Program-made: the position numbers and the translations under genes
Shown: positions 34,586 to 45,005 of the stretch, in pieces
Position numbering within the stretch: position 1 is the first letter of the stretch
Layout: the number at the start of each line of letters is the position of its first letter
Assembly (NCBI GenBank): GCA_030765055.1
Contig: CM060953.1
Span: 23,259,687-23,323,686, forward strand
DNA: 64,000 nucleotides
Direction of reading: 5' to 3'
From: Mantis religiosa
Taxonomy: Eukaryota; Arthropoda; Insecta; Mantodea; Mantidae
The notes under the pieces: model-generated
Told to the model about the DNA's origin: nothing
Database searches by the model: none
What the model saw: only the letters and a program-made list of their open reading frames with translations

Positions 34586-37500
34586 TATTCCATTCCTGTT
34601 TCCAATCAGCACGCCGATTTTATTTGTAGTCCATTTCCAGATCTCAGATACATTTTTGCAGGTTGTAATTCTGTGTATCTGCGTGTATACTTTTCCAAAA
34701 CGATTACACCATGGGACTGTTGGTAAATTATGTTTATATTTCTTTAATTCCGTGGAGATTATTCCATTCACACAGAAGTACACGGACACGTTCCAATTAG
34801 TGTTTATAGCTATACCTGCAAATATTTACCTCGATTAAACTGAGTTATAAAATAATTAGTCTATGATTAGAACACATAGTTTGATTATAGGTATTTTTCC
34901 AAGTTTAATGGGCTCAGCATGCTTAAGCTTTACAAACAAACTTGACACTTTATTATTAAATATGTATATCAATTAACAACATTTATTTTTAACTAATGAA
35001 TTAAATCTGCTCCAAACGCTTAGAGTCCAAGTTATTTTGGTGTCAAAATACATATTTAGTCATATTTTGTTATTTTCTTCCAGTTCTTATATATTTCCTG
35101 TCTAGTTATGAAACGTTGTGCTGTACTCAAACATACATCCTGGGAGGACAATACTGAACTGTTATAAGTGAACAGAACTCAACAAGTAGAAACACTTGAA
35201 ACGCGACGCGACATTAAGAATCTTCTAAATGAGATGGCACAGAGGAACTCACGAGATTACAAAAATTGTAGAAGCTCGCCGGAATGAAAACGTAGTTGCT
35301 CTGGTGTGCAGGATGATGAATGACTGCAGTGGTGCGACCTGGGAGACTTATCTCGTCTTCAAGAAGAGGCAGTATTTATAATGACGCCCTGGGGTACGCC
35401 GCAAGGAGCAAGGACACAACTCCTCAGTTGATAATAAAAATGAATTAACAGCAAAATATTAATGCATACATTTTTTATCCCACAGGAGGGGGTTGCTTGC
35501 GAGATTGAAGGGGTGACTATATTAGGGAGAAAGGGTGGTTAACATTATGTATCTCCGTGTAGTTTATTTCTGCAGGTTATATTCTTTCACTGACAAAGGG
35601 TGAGCTTGTCTTAATTATAAATTTTTAGGAAATCTAGATGTAGTTCTGAGAGCAAAGAATAGACAGCAAAGAATTGAAACCTTTGTTTTTCGTGTTTCAG
35701 CTAGCACTTTGAATAACACCTTTTCTAACGATGTCTTAGTACATACTAATATTATACAGAATGAAAATGATTGCGTGTTTGTGTATATTTGTACGGTAAT
35801 CTCAAAATAAACTATTTGGATAACTCTTTTACCATTCGAAAGCCCAATACATTGTGACGGATAAGGGATGAAAACACCTTTTAATTAAATTTCATAAATT
35901 ACTTAAAGATTAAAAAAACCTTTCAAGACGTGGTTGTTGAATGCGAACGCATTGGAAGTTCCATTTTATTTGATTATTCCATAGATTTTCATAATCAGAG
36001 CCAGAAAGCTCGTACCGATTTGCTTGGGCAGTGTAAGAGCGGACAAGCATGGCTATACAACACAGCGCTACTAGCAAGGGCAAGGTTCGTCGTAGAATGC
36101 AACCCATTACTGCAAAACAGGTGTAACTGTATGACACAGAGCACCTTGGTAGGAAGGAAGACATTCAAATAATATATTTGTTGTGCTTCAAAGATGAGCA
36201 ACTAAATTTGCTGTACAACCATTGTATGTTTCCTAGAAGTGTACTTATTCATGTCTTTATTTACTTCATTATTTACATTTACATTTCAATGCGATACTTC
36301 AGCAAACATGGAACAAAGAGAAGACAGATTGAGAAATTAAATTAGCTGAAATCATTAACACATTTGCAACCGAATATCAACCAACTAAATCTTGTTTTAC
36401 GAACATAGAATGAGTTTTTCATTCGAAAGACCTCAAAGGTACATTGTTGGTTTTAGTAATACGGCCATAGATGACTAAATGTGTAGTAAAATTCCTGCTT
36501 TGGCAATTTTTCTAGTAAGAGTCTTCAGATATTTAAGAAATTAATTTTATTATTTTGATATTATTTTACATTTGATCAGGAAATGTTACAGTCCACGTTA
36601 TAATTGCTTGGGTGTTGCCGCAATGTGCCTATTTAAATAATGAGATCAGCCAGAGACAAACCCATATGTGCTATATAAGAATTTGTATGTTGTAGGTAAT
36701 GATCTAAATAGACGTGCATTTACGAATGTCTCATAAGCCATTTTTTCCTCTAGACAACCGGTTTCAATGCCTCTCCGTTGTGCGTTTCTTATCTATGACT
36801 TGTTTGGATGCCGGGAGAGGGTCGGTCGCAATCTGCATAGGGAACGGCGAGCAATACCAACTTCCTATCTCTGGTAATAATATAACTTTTCAACAGAAGA
36901 CAGAGTTTAAAAGATTATAATCGAATCTACGTTATGTTTGTTGTTTTTTGTTGTGTTTATTTTAATTGACATTGGTGAAATACTGCAGATGTGCATGGGA
37001 TGAAACAGTGTCTTGATATTATTTAGCCTTTTGAACTTCATTGCATTCCTTGGCAGTTTTAAAACAAACAGCAAATAAACATTTAACCAAACGCAAGGTA
37101 TTTAAAATCAGAAAGTTGTTCAGTATAAACTTCCCTGAACACATAACAATTTGTCAAACAGGTTTACATTTTTTATCTTTCTTTAAAATGTTAATTCTAG
37201 TTCCTTGTGGAAAATAAAAGTCTGAAAAATAGTACCAGATTCATTTTTCTGAACATTTGAATCTTTAAGAAGCCACTAACACTCACAGAAATCTCTTCAT
37301 GGAAAGAGAGCGCTATATGTATTTGGTCGCAACAGAGTATATCGTTAGGTGCTCTAACGAAAAATTCGGACGAACATTATTTGCTATTTCAGTGCTATTT
37401 AAGCAATGTTTTAATTAAATGAATTTATGTTTTAAAATTAACTGTTATTGAACTTTTAGAATGGACGTCGCAGATAAACTATTCTATCCTTCTTACAGTC

Positions 37501-38796
37501 TGTTGGCGTTTGCTGAGAGTACTCTAGTAGGACCCTACTTACCCGTCCTCCAGTGACTCTTGGTTGTTGTTGTTTACATTCTTTGTTTTGATGTATGTTT
37601 AGAGTGTAGATAACTTGAAGCCAACTACTTCAGAATTCCTATGCCTGGATGTCTAAACCATCAATACAACTAGGCTAGGCATAAGTTATTTGCTAACTTA
37701 ATTTGCTCGTCATACAGTATGATGTGGTCTCAAAGAAACTCGGTAATAGAGTCTTAGAACTCTTTATGTATCATATTAAAAACAAAGTCCATTAGTATAG
37801 CATAACTGAGTGAGTACTTTTAAGCTATGAACAAACATTTAATTCGTGCTTAGCACTATTCTATCATTTGCAACTCACTGTTACACTGAGTGCTATTTTC
37901 CACTAGAACATTAAGTTTATATGAATAAACAATTAAATAATAGACACATTGATCTTTGTGATTGCTCCCTTAACTGGGCAACTGCCCAAAACTAAGCAAT
38001 GGTTTAATTCTTCCATGCTTGCATGCTTTCAAACCAACACAAATATGCTCAATGACTCAGGAAGTTTCAATCATGCTACTTATTGTAAGTCTAAATATAT
38101 CGTTTGTGGAGACGGAACAGAATTTGATATCATGAAAACCTAATTCGCAGCTCGTTCGGTTATTTTCAGAGTTCTCGGTTGAACCAAGGTTGTTATACTT
38201 GTTCTCTCCCCCCCCCCTTCCATCTTTGTAATCTCGGCGCCAGAGAAGCTTAGGTTTGCTTCAGTTCATTCAATTCATTTATTTTGATTTCGCTGAAAAC
38301 CTTGGTTCGTCTATCGGCTCGGGACGATGAACCACCTTAAAAATAAACGTTTTATCAAGAGGCACGTAAACGAATTTGTATTTGGCAAAAGGTTGCCGAC
38401 CTGTGCAGCAGTTAGCAGGGTGCTGAAAAATGATTCGTTCTTCATACAGCGAGTGCTTCCTAACAAGTGTAAAATTGTTCCAGAAGTTGAAGGGAGGCAA
38501 TTTACTGGGATGTCAGTCACCTCGAAGGTCACGTGCTAGAGGCATAGTAAATGCATTCTGCAGGCACGTACCTCTTCTAGTTAGGTTCCCACGCGACCTC
38601 CGGATCCGCACGTATCCTCTGACAGCTCACAGTTGTTCAGCCAAAACGGCAAAGGCAGAAAAAAACGCTGTTCGACGTGAATTACTGGCAGTGCCGTGTG
38701 ATGACGCAGCGTTTGCGAGCTGAGCTGTCAATATTTCTCAGCACAGAAATACTAAAACAAACAACTTTATACAGCACACTTTCTGTCCAAAAATTA
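34586..38796. other. No recognisable gene, 4.2 kb
   Basis: The longest stretch without an element I could name. A 70-codon plus frame at 38327-38539 (contains RFIKRHVNEFVFGKRLPTCA) is unassigned. Overlapping frames at 35910-36201 on both strands are chance-like. A C run of 11 lies at about 38208-38218. Confidence 0.5.
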
Positions 38797-38985
38797 AGGT
38801 TAGTGATATTATGTAACGCATCTTTCTTGAGAACTACCGTCTGCTGTTCGAGCAGCACTGGGTTCGAATCCAAGCTGGGGCAGTGAGCATTTTTCTATAA
38901 CCAAGATTATTCTGAGTCTCAAAGATTGAAGGATACGTGTGCCTGTCATTTAGTGTATAACGGTTTCAACACAAATTGCATGGAA
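38797..38985 (+). mobile_element. SINE-like element with tRNA-type boxes (family E, copy 1)
   Basis: An A-box-like TAGTGATATTATGTAACGC at 38801 is followed about 45 bp on by a good B box, GGGTTCGAATCC (38859-38870). The downstream body, CCAAGATTATTCTGAGTCTC and AAAGATTGAAGGATACGTGT, aligns with 47260-47335. The cloverleaf is not convincing, so I call it a SINE and not a tRNA gene. Confidence 0.5.
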
Positions 38986-40436
38986 TTTGGTTTACCTCTT
39001 ATTAATTAAAGAGGCGAATTTGCAGAGGTCAATTGGAGGATTGTGTCAGAAGGGATTAAAATGTTCACTTCAAGCGCAGGGCTTGACTGTCACTGGCACC
39101 TAAGGGCGGTCTGATATCATACTCCACCCCCTCCAAATAAACAACGAAAACCTGCTATAAAAGTGGCAAAAGTACAAGGAATCGATTTTTTCAAAGAGAA
39201 CAAAGCATTTACGTAATTAATAATTGATTACAATAATTGTAAATACAAATTAAGTCTCAATGTCTCTTAATTACTAAAAAATTTACTCTTGACTAAATGT
39301 GTGCATTTTTCAATACTGAGAGTATCCTTCTGTCATATTGTTGGAGTGATCAGCTTCGTAAGAACGTAGATTTTAGGACATTAATTACTATTAATGGCAA
39401 ATTGAAGGGGAGTATAATTATACAGAACGTTAATTTCCTTTATATATTCTTGTGTTCTTCAGAAAGTTCAGTCACATTCTAACCAAACAAATGAATGGTT
39501 AGCAAACCAAACACAGTGTACGAGACCTTAGAGAAAAGTTGCTTGAATTCAAGGCATTAGCATTTAATCAGTTTGAAATGGCGTTGGAGGATCAAGGGGG
39601 CTTTGAAACGATACGGGATTTGTAACTTTTCACCTCAAAACAAGGGACGAGGGTGAAGAGCAGGGCTTGGAACCGAGAGGGAGCTTTTTTCTTTCTTTAT
39701 TTCTTTCTTTTTTTGAAGTCCTCACTTCCTCAGAAAAAAAAGGCCTGCAAGTGTAATTTACAGTGTTTTATTTTCTTGTAATGCAAACAGAGTGACAAGA
39801 TGCACAGCAGAATGCAAAATCAGTAGGAGGGTTAGAAAAGAACGAGGACAACGATGATAATGTTGAAGGAACGAAAAACTGAAGGGTAAGTTTATGAAGT
39901 GGGGTGTAGGCAATGAGGGTGTGATTCCCAAAAGTAACGTATAATACTTACGAACTATACGTTATTTTCTCTGACTCCTCTGGAAACCCCAGTCTACGTA
40001 TTTGAAGGCAGAAGCTTTCTTTCCCAAACTTTTTATATAATGTTCCATGAATATATTATACAATTACACAGAAATATACTACAGAGGTTTATAGAGGTGG
40101 AGCATTTGTGGCACATTAGAAGATGAACTCTTAATATCCAGTACACAATTTTACACTGGCCTGAAAATTAATACAGGACAAGCACTGATACCTTAAATTC
40201 ACATGACCTCCTCTATCCACTCTTCAACATATTATTCTGAAAAAGTCATATTCTTCAATTTAATTAATGTAAAATTAATATAATTAATATAATTAATACT
40301 ATAATTAATATAATTCTTCAATTAATATAAAATTTGCAGAAATGCTATTACTACCTGCGTTCTTTGTAGGTGCAAGGGAATATAGAAATAAAGCATTCTT
40401 TAAGTAATAGTGTAATGTTTTAAGAGATCTTCGGTC
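38986..40436. other. No recognisable gene
   Basis: Contains a pyrimidine-rich run at 39686-39713, a poly-A run near 39734 and an AT-rich run of AATTAATATAATTAATAT type at 40258-40330. No coding signal was seen. Confidence 0.6.
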
Positions 40437-40567
40437 TGTGATCACGCAGAATTGGACGCTCGCCGAGATAGAGAAAGAAACAAAGAGAACGAGACAGAGT
40501 GATGTCTGGATAGTCCGCCGCGAAAGGCCTTGAAACGTCCACTGCATTCTAGAACTATGACTGGAGG

Positions 40568-40574
40568 TATAAAA
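40568..40574 (+). promoter_or_regulatory. TATA box of LTR
   Basis: TATAAAA, at the position matching TATAAATA in the 46.7-kb LTR and TATAAAA in the 21.0-kb LTR. Conservation in three copies marks it as the retrotransposon promoter. Confidence 0.7.
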
Positions 40575-40768
40575 CCCCGCAAAGTGTTAGAGCGATCGGC
40601 AGTTGTTAGTTGCAGCTGTGCAGTAATTGTGAGTGTGTGGACATTTGAAGTGTACCACAGTGATTTGTTTGTTTACACGCGACAGTGGAACGATATGACC
40701 TTAAAGACTGCTGTTGTGTATATCACGTCATTTTTCTGCTGCAAGGGGTGTACAAAGTTACTGTTTAC

Positions 40769-40780
40769 TGTAATAAAGAG
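40769..40780 (+). terminator. LTR polyadenylation signal, duplicated by insertion
   Basis: TGTAATAAAGAG contains the LTR's AATAAA (40772-40777). The string recurs as TGTAATAAACAG at 41261-41272. The two copies flank the inserted GC-rich retroposon as its target duplication. Confidence 0.7.
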
Positions 40781-41260
40781 CTCCTGTAGGGGAGGGGATC
40801 CGTCCCCTTCAGCTGCTGTGGTGTGAGCGCTGCGGACCCTTAGCACTCGTTGCACCTCTGACGTTACGAGAGGAACCTCGGGCCAAATTGCCGAGCCCCT
40901 CCCGTCGGGGAGTTGTTCAAATTTGGTTAGACTCGAAGGGGCAGTGTGTTCCCGACAGCCACCTCCGGCCAGGGGTAGAGGGTTGCCTAATAAGTCCCGG
41001 GTACTAACCTACAGAGCTAGTAGAAGGTGTGCTAGATCACGAGGCGGCCCCACCGAGGTTTTTCGGTAGTCTTCCCTGCGGGGTTGACGCGCGTAAGTGG
41101 CGTATCCACTTCCATCCCGTTTTGACGTTGTCAATAGGGGGGGGGGGGGGCTTTTTAGACTCAAAGTATTGCCATATGGAAAGAGCCCCGGAGTTATCCA
41201 TCGCTTTCGGGTAGGAGGCCAGGGTCTTCGGACTTTTGGGTAGATCCTCTGCGCATTAAA
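40781..41260 (-). mobile_element. GC-rich retroposon of unknown family (family F, copy 1)
   Basis: A 480-bp non-coding, GC-rich insert in an AT-rich LTR, with 12-bp flanking direct repeats (one mismatch). Read on the minus strand it starts GCAGAGGATCTACCC and ends GGACGGATCCCCTCCCCTAC then AGGAG. It contains a run of 14 C near 41137-41150 (as G on the plus strand). Copy 2 at 44226-44736 aligns over nearly the whole length. There is no A-rich tail and no convincing A/B box pair, so it is not a usual tRNA SINE. Short self-complementary blocks such as CTCCCCGACGGGAGGGG suggest a structured RNA. Confidence 0.72.
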
Positions 41261-41326
41261 TGTAATAAACAGCATTTTAAATTTCTGCAAACAAGACCTT
41301 TAATTCTACGAACCCACAAAGTCACA

Positions 41327-41719
41327 CTATTTTCTTTTCTTTGCATGGCCGAGGGAAAGGGAGAGCAGGAAAATCAGTGAGAAACCACCTCACATTTAAA
41401 AAACGTTTAAGTATTTAACACTGAAAATAGAATAAAGAATATCTTAACTCTACAAAAAGGTATTTGACATAAACTGTGGGTTTTAGCAAGCCTACATATT
41501 TTGTATAATACGATTTTGTATGTCTGTTATTATTTTCCTTATGAAAAGGTCATCTATATGTTTAACCCAGAAAATTTAAAAGTACTTCTAATTAGTCGTG
41601 AAAATATTCGGATATAGTGAATTTCCTTAAGAGCTATTTTTAGAAATACACATTTACAAGAGTTTTCCATGTAAAGGATAGTTTGGAATATTTAAAAATA
41701 AATCTGAGAGCTCTTTATG
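41327..41719. other. No feature seen
   Basis: AT-rich spacer between the split LTR and a small DNA transposon. Confidence 0.6.
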
Positions 41720-41721
41720 TA

Positions 41722-42207
41722 GGTTGTCCCAATTGAATCGTTCTATTTTCATTTTGTGGTGGTAAATTAATCTACGTGTATGTCTTTAGAAGGTTTAGAG
41801 AGATTAGGGACAGGCTGAATCAGATAGATGGATAGGGAGAGGTACACCAATTACATGGCCACCGAGATCACCCGACATAACACCTCTGGACTTCTTTTTG
41901 TGGGGATATGTCAACGACATGGTGTATACGACAAACGTAGCGACTATTCGCCAACTGCCTGAGCGCATTTGGAATGCTGTTCCAGCCGTCACTCCTGAAA
42001 TGCTTCAACGCTCATGGGTGAAGCTTGACCATCACCTGGATATCCTTCGTATGACTGGTGGGGCACATGTGGAAGCGACCGGACTTTATTTTTGTATACA
42101 AACTTGATGAGTCACACGTATTAGTTAAGTTTAGTTCATTTCTATATCTCGAATAGTTTGGCAGAAATGCTGAAGTGAAAATAGAGTGATTCAATTGGGA
42201 CAGTCTG
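41722..42207 (+). mobile_element. Deleted IS630-Tc1-mariner type element (family L)
   Basis: Inverted repeats of about 30 bp, TGTCCCAATTGAATCGTTCT at the left and its near-complement at the right (GTGATTCAATTGGGACAGTC), lie between TA dinucleotides near 41720 and 42208. At 486 bp it retains only the end of a transposase gene. It is therefore an internally deleted, non-autonomous copy. Confidence 0.8.
41805..42107 (+). pseudogene. Transposase C-terminal remnant (family L)
   Basis: The frame reads TPITWPPRSPDITPLDFFLW and then GYVNDMVYTTNVATIRQL. The end, RSWVKLDHHLDILRMTGGAH, is followed by a few residues and a stop. The W-P-P-R-S-P-D-x-T-P-x-D-F-F-L-W-G-Y motif holds the last catalytic acidic residue of this insect transposase group. 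The earlier catalytic positions and the DNA-binding half are absent. The surviving part has no stop codon, so the deletion that formed this copy is likely not very old. Confidence 0.85.
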
Positions 42208-43375
42208 TATATTTGCGTCGCATCCTTTGAGACCGTGAACGTAAAGACCAATTTTAATTTAAATGCATTTCGTGTTTGAGTTATGTTATTCAGAGACCGA
42301 CAGAACAAAGAAACAAAGCTGTTCTAAAAAATTACAATTTTTTATATTCAGGATGTATTTCCACTGAAATTTTGTATCAAATTTTTGGTTAAAATAAAGT
42401 ACTTCCTCTATTGCTGTAGATACCTAGGAGAGAAACGTAACATTCCATTTAATATTACCACCTTTCAATTCTTACAGAAGGAAAGAACAGTTTACAGTTA
42501 CTGATTCTTACAAAAATTATAAATTCTTAGAGTTTAGAAAGAACTCTCTCCTCCACCAACTCTAGCCAATAACGCAACCAGGACAGCTGGATGCTGCAGC
42601 TAATGCGCTACGCACTAGACCGGAGTATCTGTCTTCTGTGTGATCATTTATTTGTGTTTTCACGTTTCTTTATATTGGATCTTCGCCTTTTCAGTACTGG
42701 ATGTCACTTTGCGAGGCTGTAAAATTCAAATAACTGAGCCATAAGTCACAGCTTCTCTTTGTTTCAAGTCTTGCATTGTGAGAAGAACATTACCTAGATT
42801 CCGTCTCCGTATTTGGCAGTGATACAAGTCCGTTTTAGGTAGTCTGCCTTCTGAACTTTTCTTTATACTCCCTCACTGTTACCGTTGTTCCTGTATACAT
42901 TACCAAGTGAACTGTATCAGAACGCGCATAATGCATAAAGCTTATACCTGCAGTGGAACACTTAGCTATGGCAACAAAGGCCATCAGTAACATTGTTACA
43001 ATCATTAGGAAGCGGATGAGGATTTAACTGTACATCGTGGTTAAGGAAATGACAAGGTGCAAGGGTGAAGCGAAGGAAGCAGAGAGCGACCAGGTTCTGG
43101 ATACAGGAAGAAACCCTAATGTCTCCAGATATTGAATCCTTACGCTGGCGGAACCCCAAAATGCGAGGACTACAGGAGCCGAATGTTCACCTCCTTCACC
43201 CAGAGAGAGCTGATTGATTCTCCGTAGGAAATGTCCTAATGTTTAAAATGTTCCCAATTACAGAGTGGAAGCGAATGTGCCACATACACGAATCAACCCT
43301 TACGGATGTTTATTGAACAAACCCAGTAAAGCCATCAGTGATCTATCTACTAATTATCTAGGTTAGATTCTTGGG
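42208..43375. other. Mostly anonymous; weak tRNA-like head near 42.6 kb
   Basis: On the minus strand near 42548-42640, TAGTGCGTAGCGCATTAGC resembles an A box, with a poor B box behind it. It may be an eroded SINE head. At 43115-43180 a block with CTGGCGGAACCCC resembles 43640-43730 downstream. No gene is seen. Confidence 0.4.
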
Positions 43376-43620
43376 GCCTCTCCCAACTTCGCCTGGGTAG
43401 CGCTACCAACTACCCCTATGTCCCCATGTGCATTGGGAACCACTAGCCTTCGAGACCAATGACCGAATGACCAATCCGAATGACTCTCCTTCGGGAGCGA
43501 CTGGAATGTTTGGCCCGACGTAGGTAGTTCTGGTAATAACAGAAGCACCACGAATGTTAGGGGTCTGGAGGGTTTGCACAGCGGCATCTAGAGGGTTCGG
43601 AGCCCTTCGTTGGCAAAACC
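43376..43620 (+). mobile_element. Diverged partial copy of family F
   Basis: The middle and end of this stretch follow the order of the 44.2-kb retroposon: GGGAACCACTAGCCTTCGAG, CCAATCCGAATGACTC, TCGGGAG, TGTTTGGCCCGACG, then CACGAATGTTAGGGGTCTGG. Similarity is much weaker than between the other two copies, so it is an older or different subfamily member. Its ends are unclear. Confidence 0.5.
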
Positions 43621-43909
43621 TCGCAAATGGAGATCCCAGTGTTGCAGGCTATTATATCCTGACATGGCGGAACCCCCACAGAGGGAGACCCTAACCTCTT
43701 CTACTGGACCTGACAGGAGCACTACCGTCTCTAGACATTACATTCTACCCGCTGTAACCCCCTACTTCTTTCGTGCATAAAGTCTCTCCGTATCACAGAG
43801 AAAGAGAGTTCCAAAAACCAAACTCCACTACTTGCTGTCTACTTGTTTGGCCTTTCGACCTTGAAACATAAGAAAATATTAAAAAGACAAATTCAGGGAA
43901 TCATTATAA
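43621..43909. other. Anonymous spacer
   Basis: No gene. It includes a block (CATGGCGGAACCCCCACAGA) that recurs, diverged, about 520 bp upstream. Confidence 0.45.
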
Positions 43910-44055
43910 TTAATTTGAAGGTATTCGCCTACTAACCAGGGAAAAGAAACGCAAGATCAGGGTGGCTGACCCAATGAGAATCGAACTGAGAATCTCCCAT
44001 TTGCAAGTCTCACACGTTACTTTTGAACTATCTCCTCTGTCTGCATTACGCCGTC
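43910..44055 (-). mobile_element. SINE-like element with tRNA-type head
   Basis: On the minus strand GATAGTTCAAAAGTAACGTG (A-box region) is followed by CAGTTCGATTCTC (B box near 43980-43995) and an AT-rich body. It has no match elsewhere in the window, so the family is uncertain. Confidence 0.5.
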
Positions 44056-44225
44056 CTGACAGTGTTTCCAGGGTATAGTAAATTCTACGATCAGACTGAC
44101 ATCGCATCTAAGGTGTTCACAGCAGTAAATAAAAACCAGCTCCTATCACGTGATTTACTCCATATGTGGAAGATATACTGACATATGTGACAGGCTAAAG
44201 TTGGATATGAATGGATGGAAGTACG

Positions 44226-44736
44226 TTAAGGTCAGAGGATCTACACCCATTAGTCCTGGACCCGTAGGACCAAGGACCCGGGCCTCCTTCTACCCGGGAG
44301 CGATGGATACTCCGGGGCTCTTTCCATAGGGCAATATCTGGAGTCTAAAAAGCCCCCCCCCCCCGCTGAGCACAACGCCAAGACGGGATGGAAGTGGATA
44401 CGCACTTACGCGCGTCGACACTCAAGGTGAAGACTACCGAAAAACCTCGGTGGGGCCGCCTGGTGATCTAGCACACCTTCTACTAGCTTTGCAGGCTAGT
44501 ACCCGGAAACTTAATGGCTTCCCGCAACCCCGTCCGAAGACGTACCCGATTCCCACGGGTTTCGGGAACACACTGCCCCCTCGAGTTCAACCCAATCCGA
44601 ACAACTCCCCTACGGGAGGGGCTCAGCATGTTCGGCCCGAGGTTCCTCTAGTAACGTCAGAGGTACCACGAGTGCTAAGGGTCCGCAGCGCCCGCACTTT
44701 GGCAGCTGAAAGGGACGGATCCCTTCCCCTACGGGG
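44226..44736 (+). mobile_element. GC-rich retroposon of unknown family (family F, copy 2)
   Basis: A 511-bp non-coding element flanked by an exact 13-bp direct repeat, GGATGGAAGTACG, at 44213-44225 and 44737-44749. Beginning with TTAAGGTCAGAGGATCTACA, it shares long blocks with copy 1, including GGGGCTCTTTCCATA, ACTACCGAAAAACCTCGGTG and TCTAGCACACCTTCTACTAG. The run of 12 C at 44353-44364 lies in the same place as in copy 1. It ends GGACGGATCCCTTCCCCTAC then GGGG with no A tail. A perfect target duplication of this length suggests LINE-type insertion. The 110-codon open frame across it is a by-product of GC content. Confidence 0.8.
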
Positions 44737-44785
44737 GGATGGAAGTACGGTAGCAACATTTTTTAATTCAGCCTTTGAATGAATT

Positions 44786-45005
44786 TGCCGACTCTCGTAG
44801 CCACGGTCATTAGAGCGTATGTCTGTAGCGTTCCGCCGCGTAGAGGGTCGCGGGTTCGAGTCCCGCCCAGGGCATGGGTGTTTATGTGTATAGCGTATAT
44901 GTATGGAACTAAAGAAAACAGACAGTAAAATAGACGGGAACAATAAAAAATAGGGTTAAATAAGGAAAAGATATATATAAGTATATATACATAGATACAT
45001 ATTTT
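44786..45005 (+). mobile_element. tRNA-derived SINE (family B, copy 2)
   Basis: The head reads GTAGCCACGGTCATTAGAGC (A box), then GGTCGCGGGTTCGAGTCCCG (B box, 44847-44866) and GCCCAGGGCATGGGTG. The body of about 130 bp matches 5890-6035 in reverse (TTTATGTGTATAG...ATATG and ACTAA(A)GAAAA...CAGA blocks). It begins about 40 bp after the family F copy. Confidence 0.82.

Larger units (their letters stand above)
40437..41326 (+). mobile_element. Solo LTR split by a retroposon
   Basis: Second copy of the LTR family seen at 21.0 and 46.7 kb. It starts near TGTGATCACGCAG (40437) and ends TTCTACGAACCCACAAAGTC then ACA. Without its 480-bp insert it is about 400 bp long. The family traits are a U3 block with GAGATAGAGAAAGAAA, a TATA box, the CAGTTGTTAGTTGCAGC start region, and an AATAAA signal about 200 bp downstream. 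No primer-binding site or internal region follows, so it is a solo LTR left by recombination, or a fragment. Confidence 0.7.

Noticed and set aside
44786..44880. Possible tRNA gene
   Set aside because: A and B boxes are good, but the head continues into a repeated SINE body, has no convincing acceptor stem and exists as a second dispersed copy. The same reasoning applies to 6031-6123, 3960-4033, 38801-38880 and 61965-62040.
44450..44943. 110- and 106-codon frames on both strands
   Set aside because: Produced by the GC-rich retroposon and the neighbouring SINE head; not kept in the other copies.
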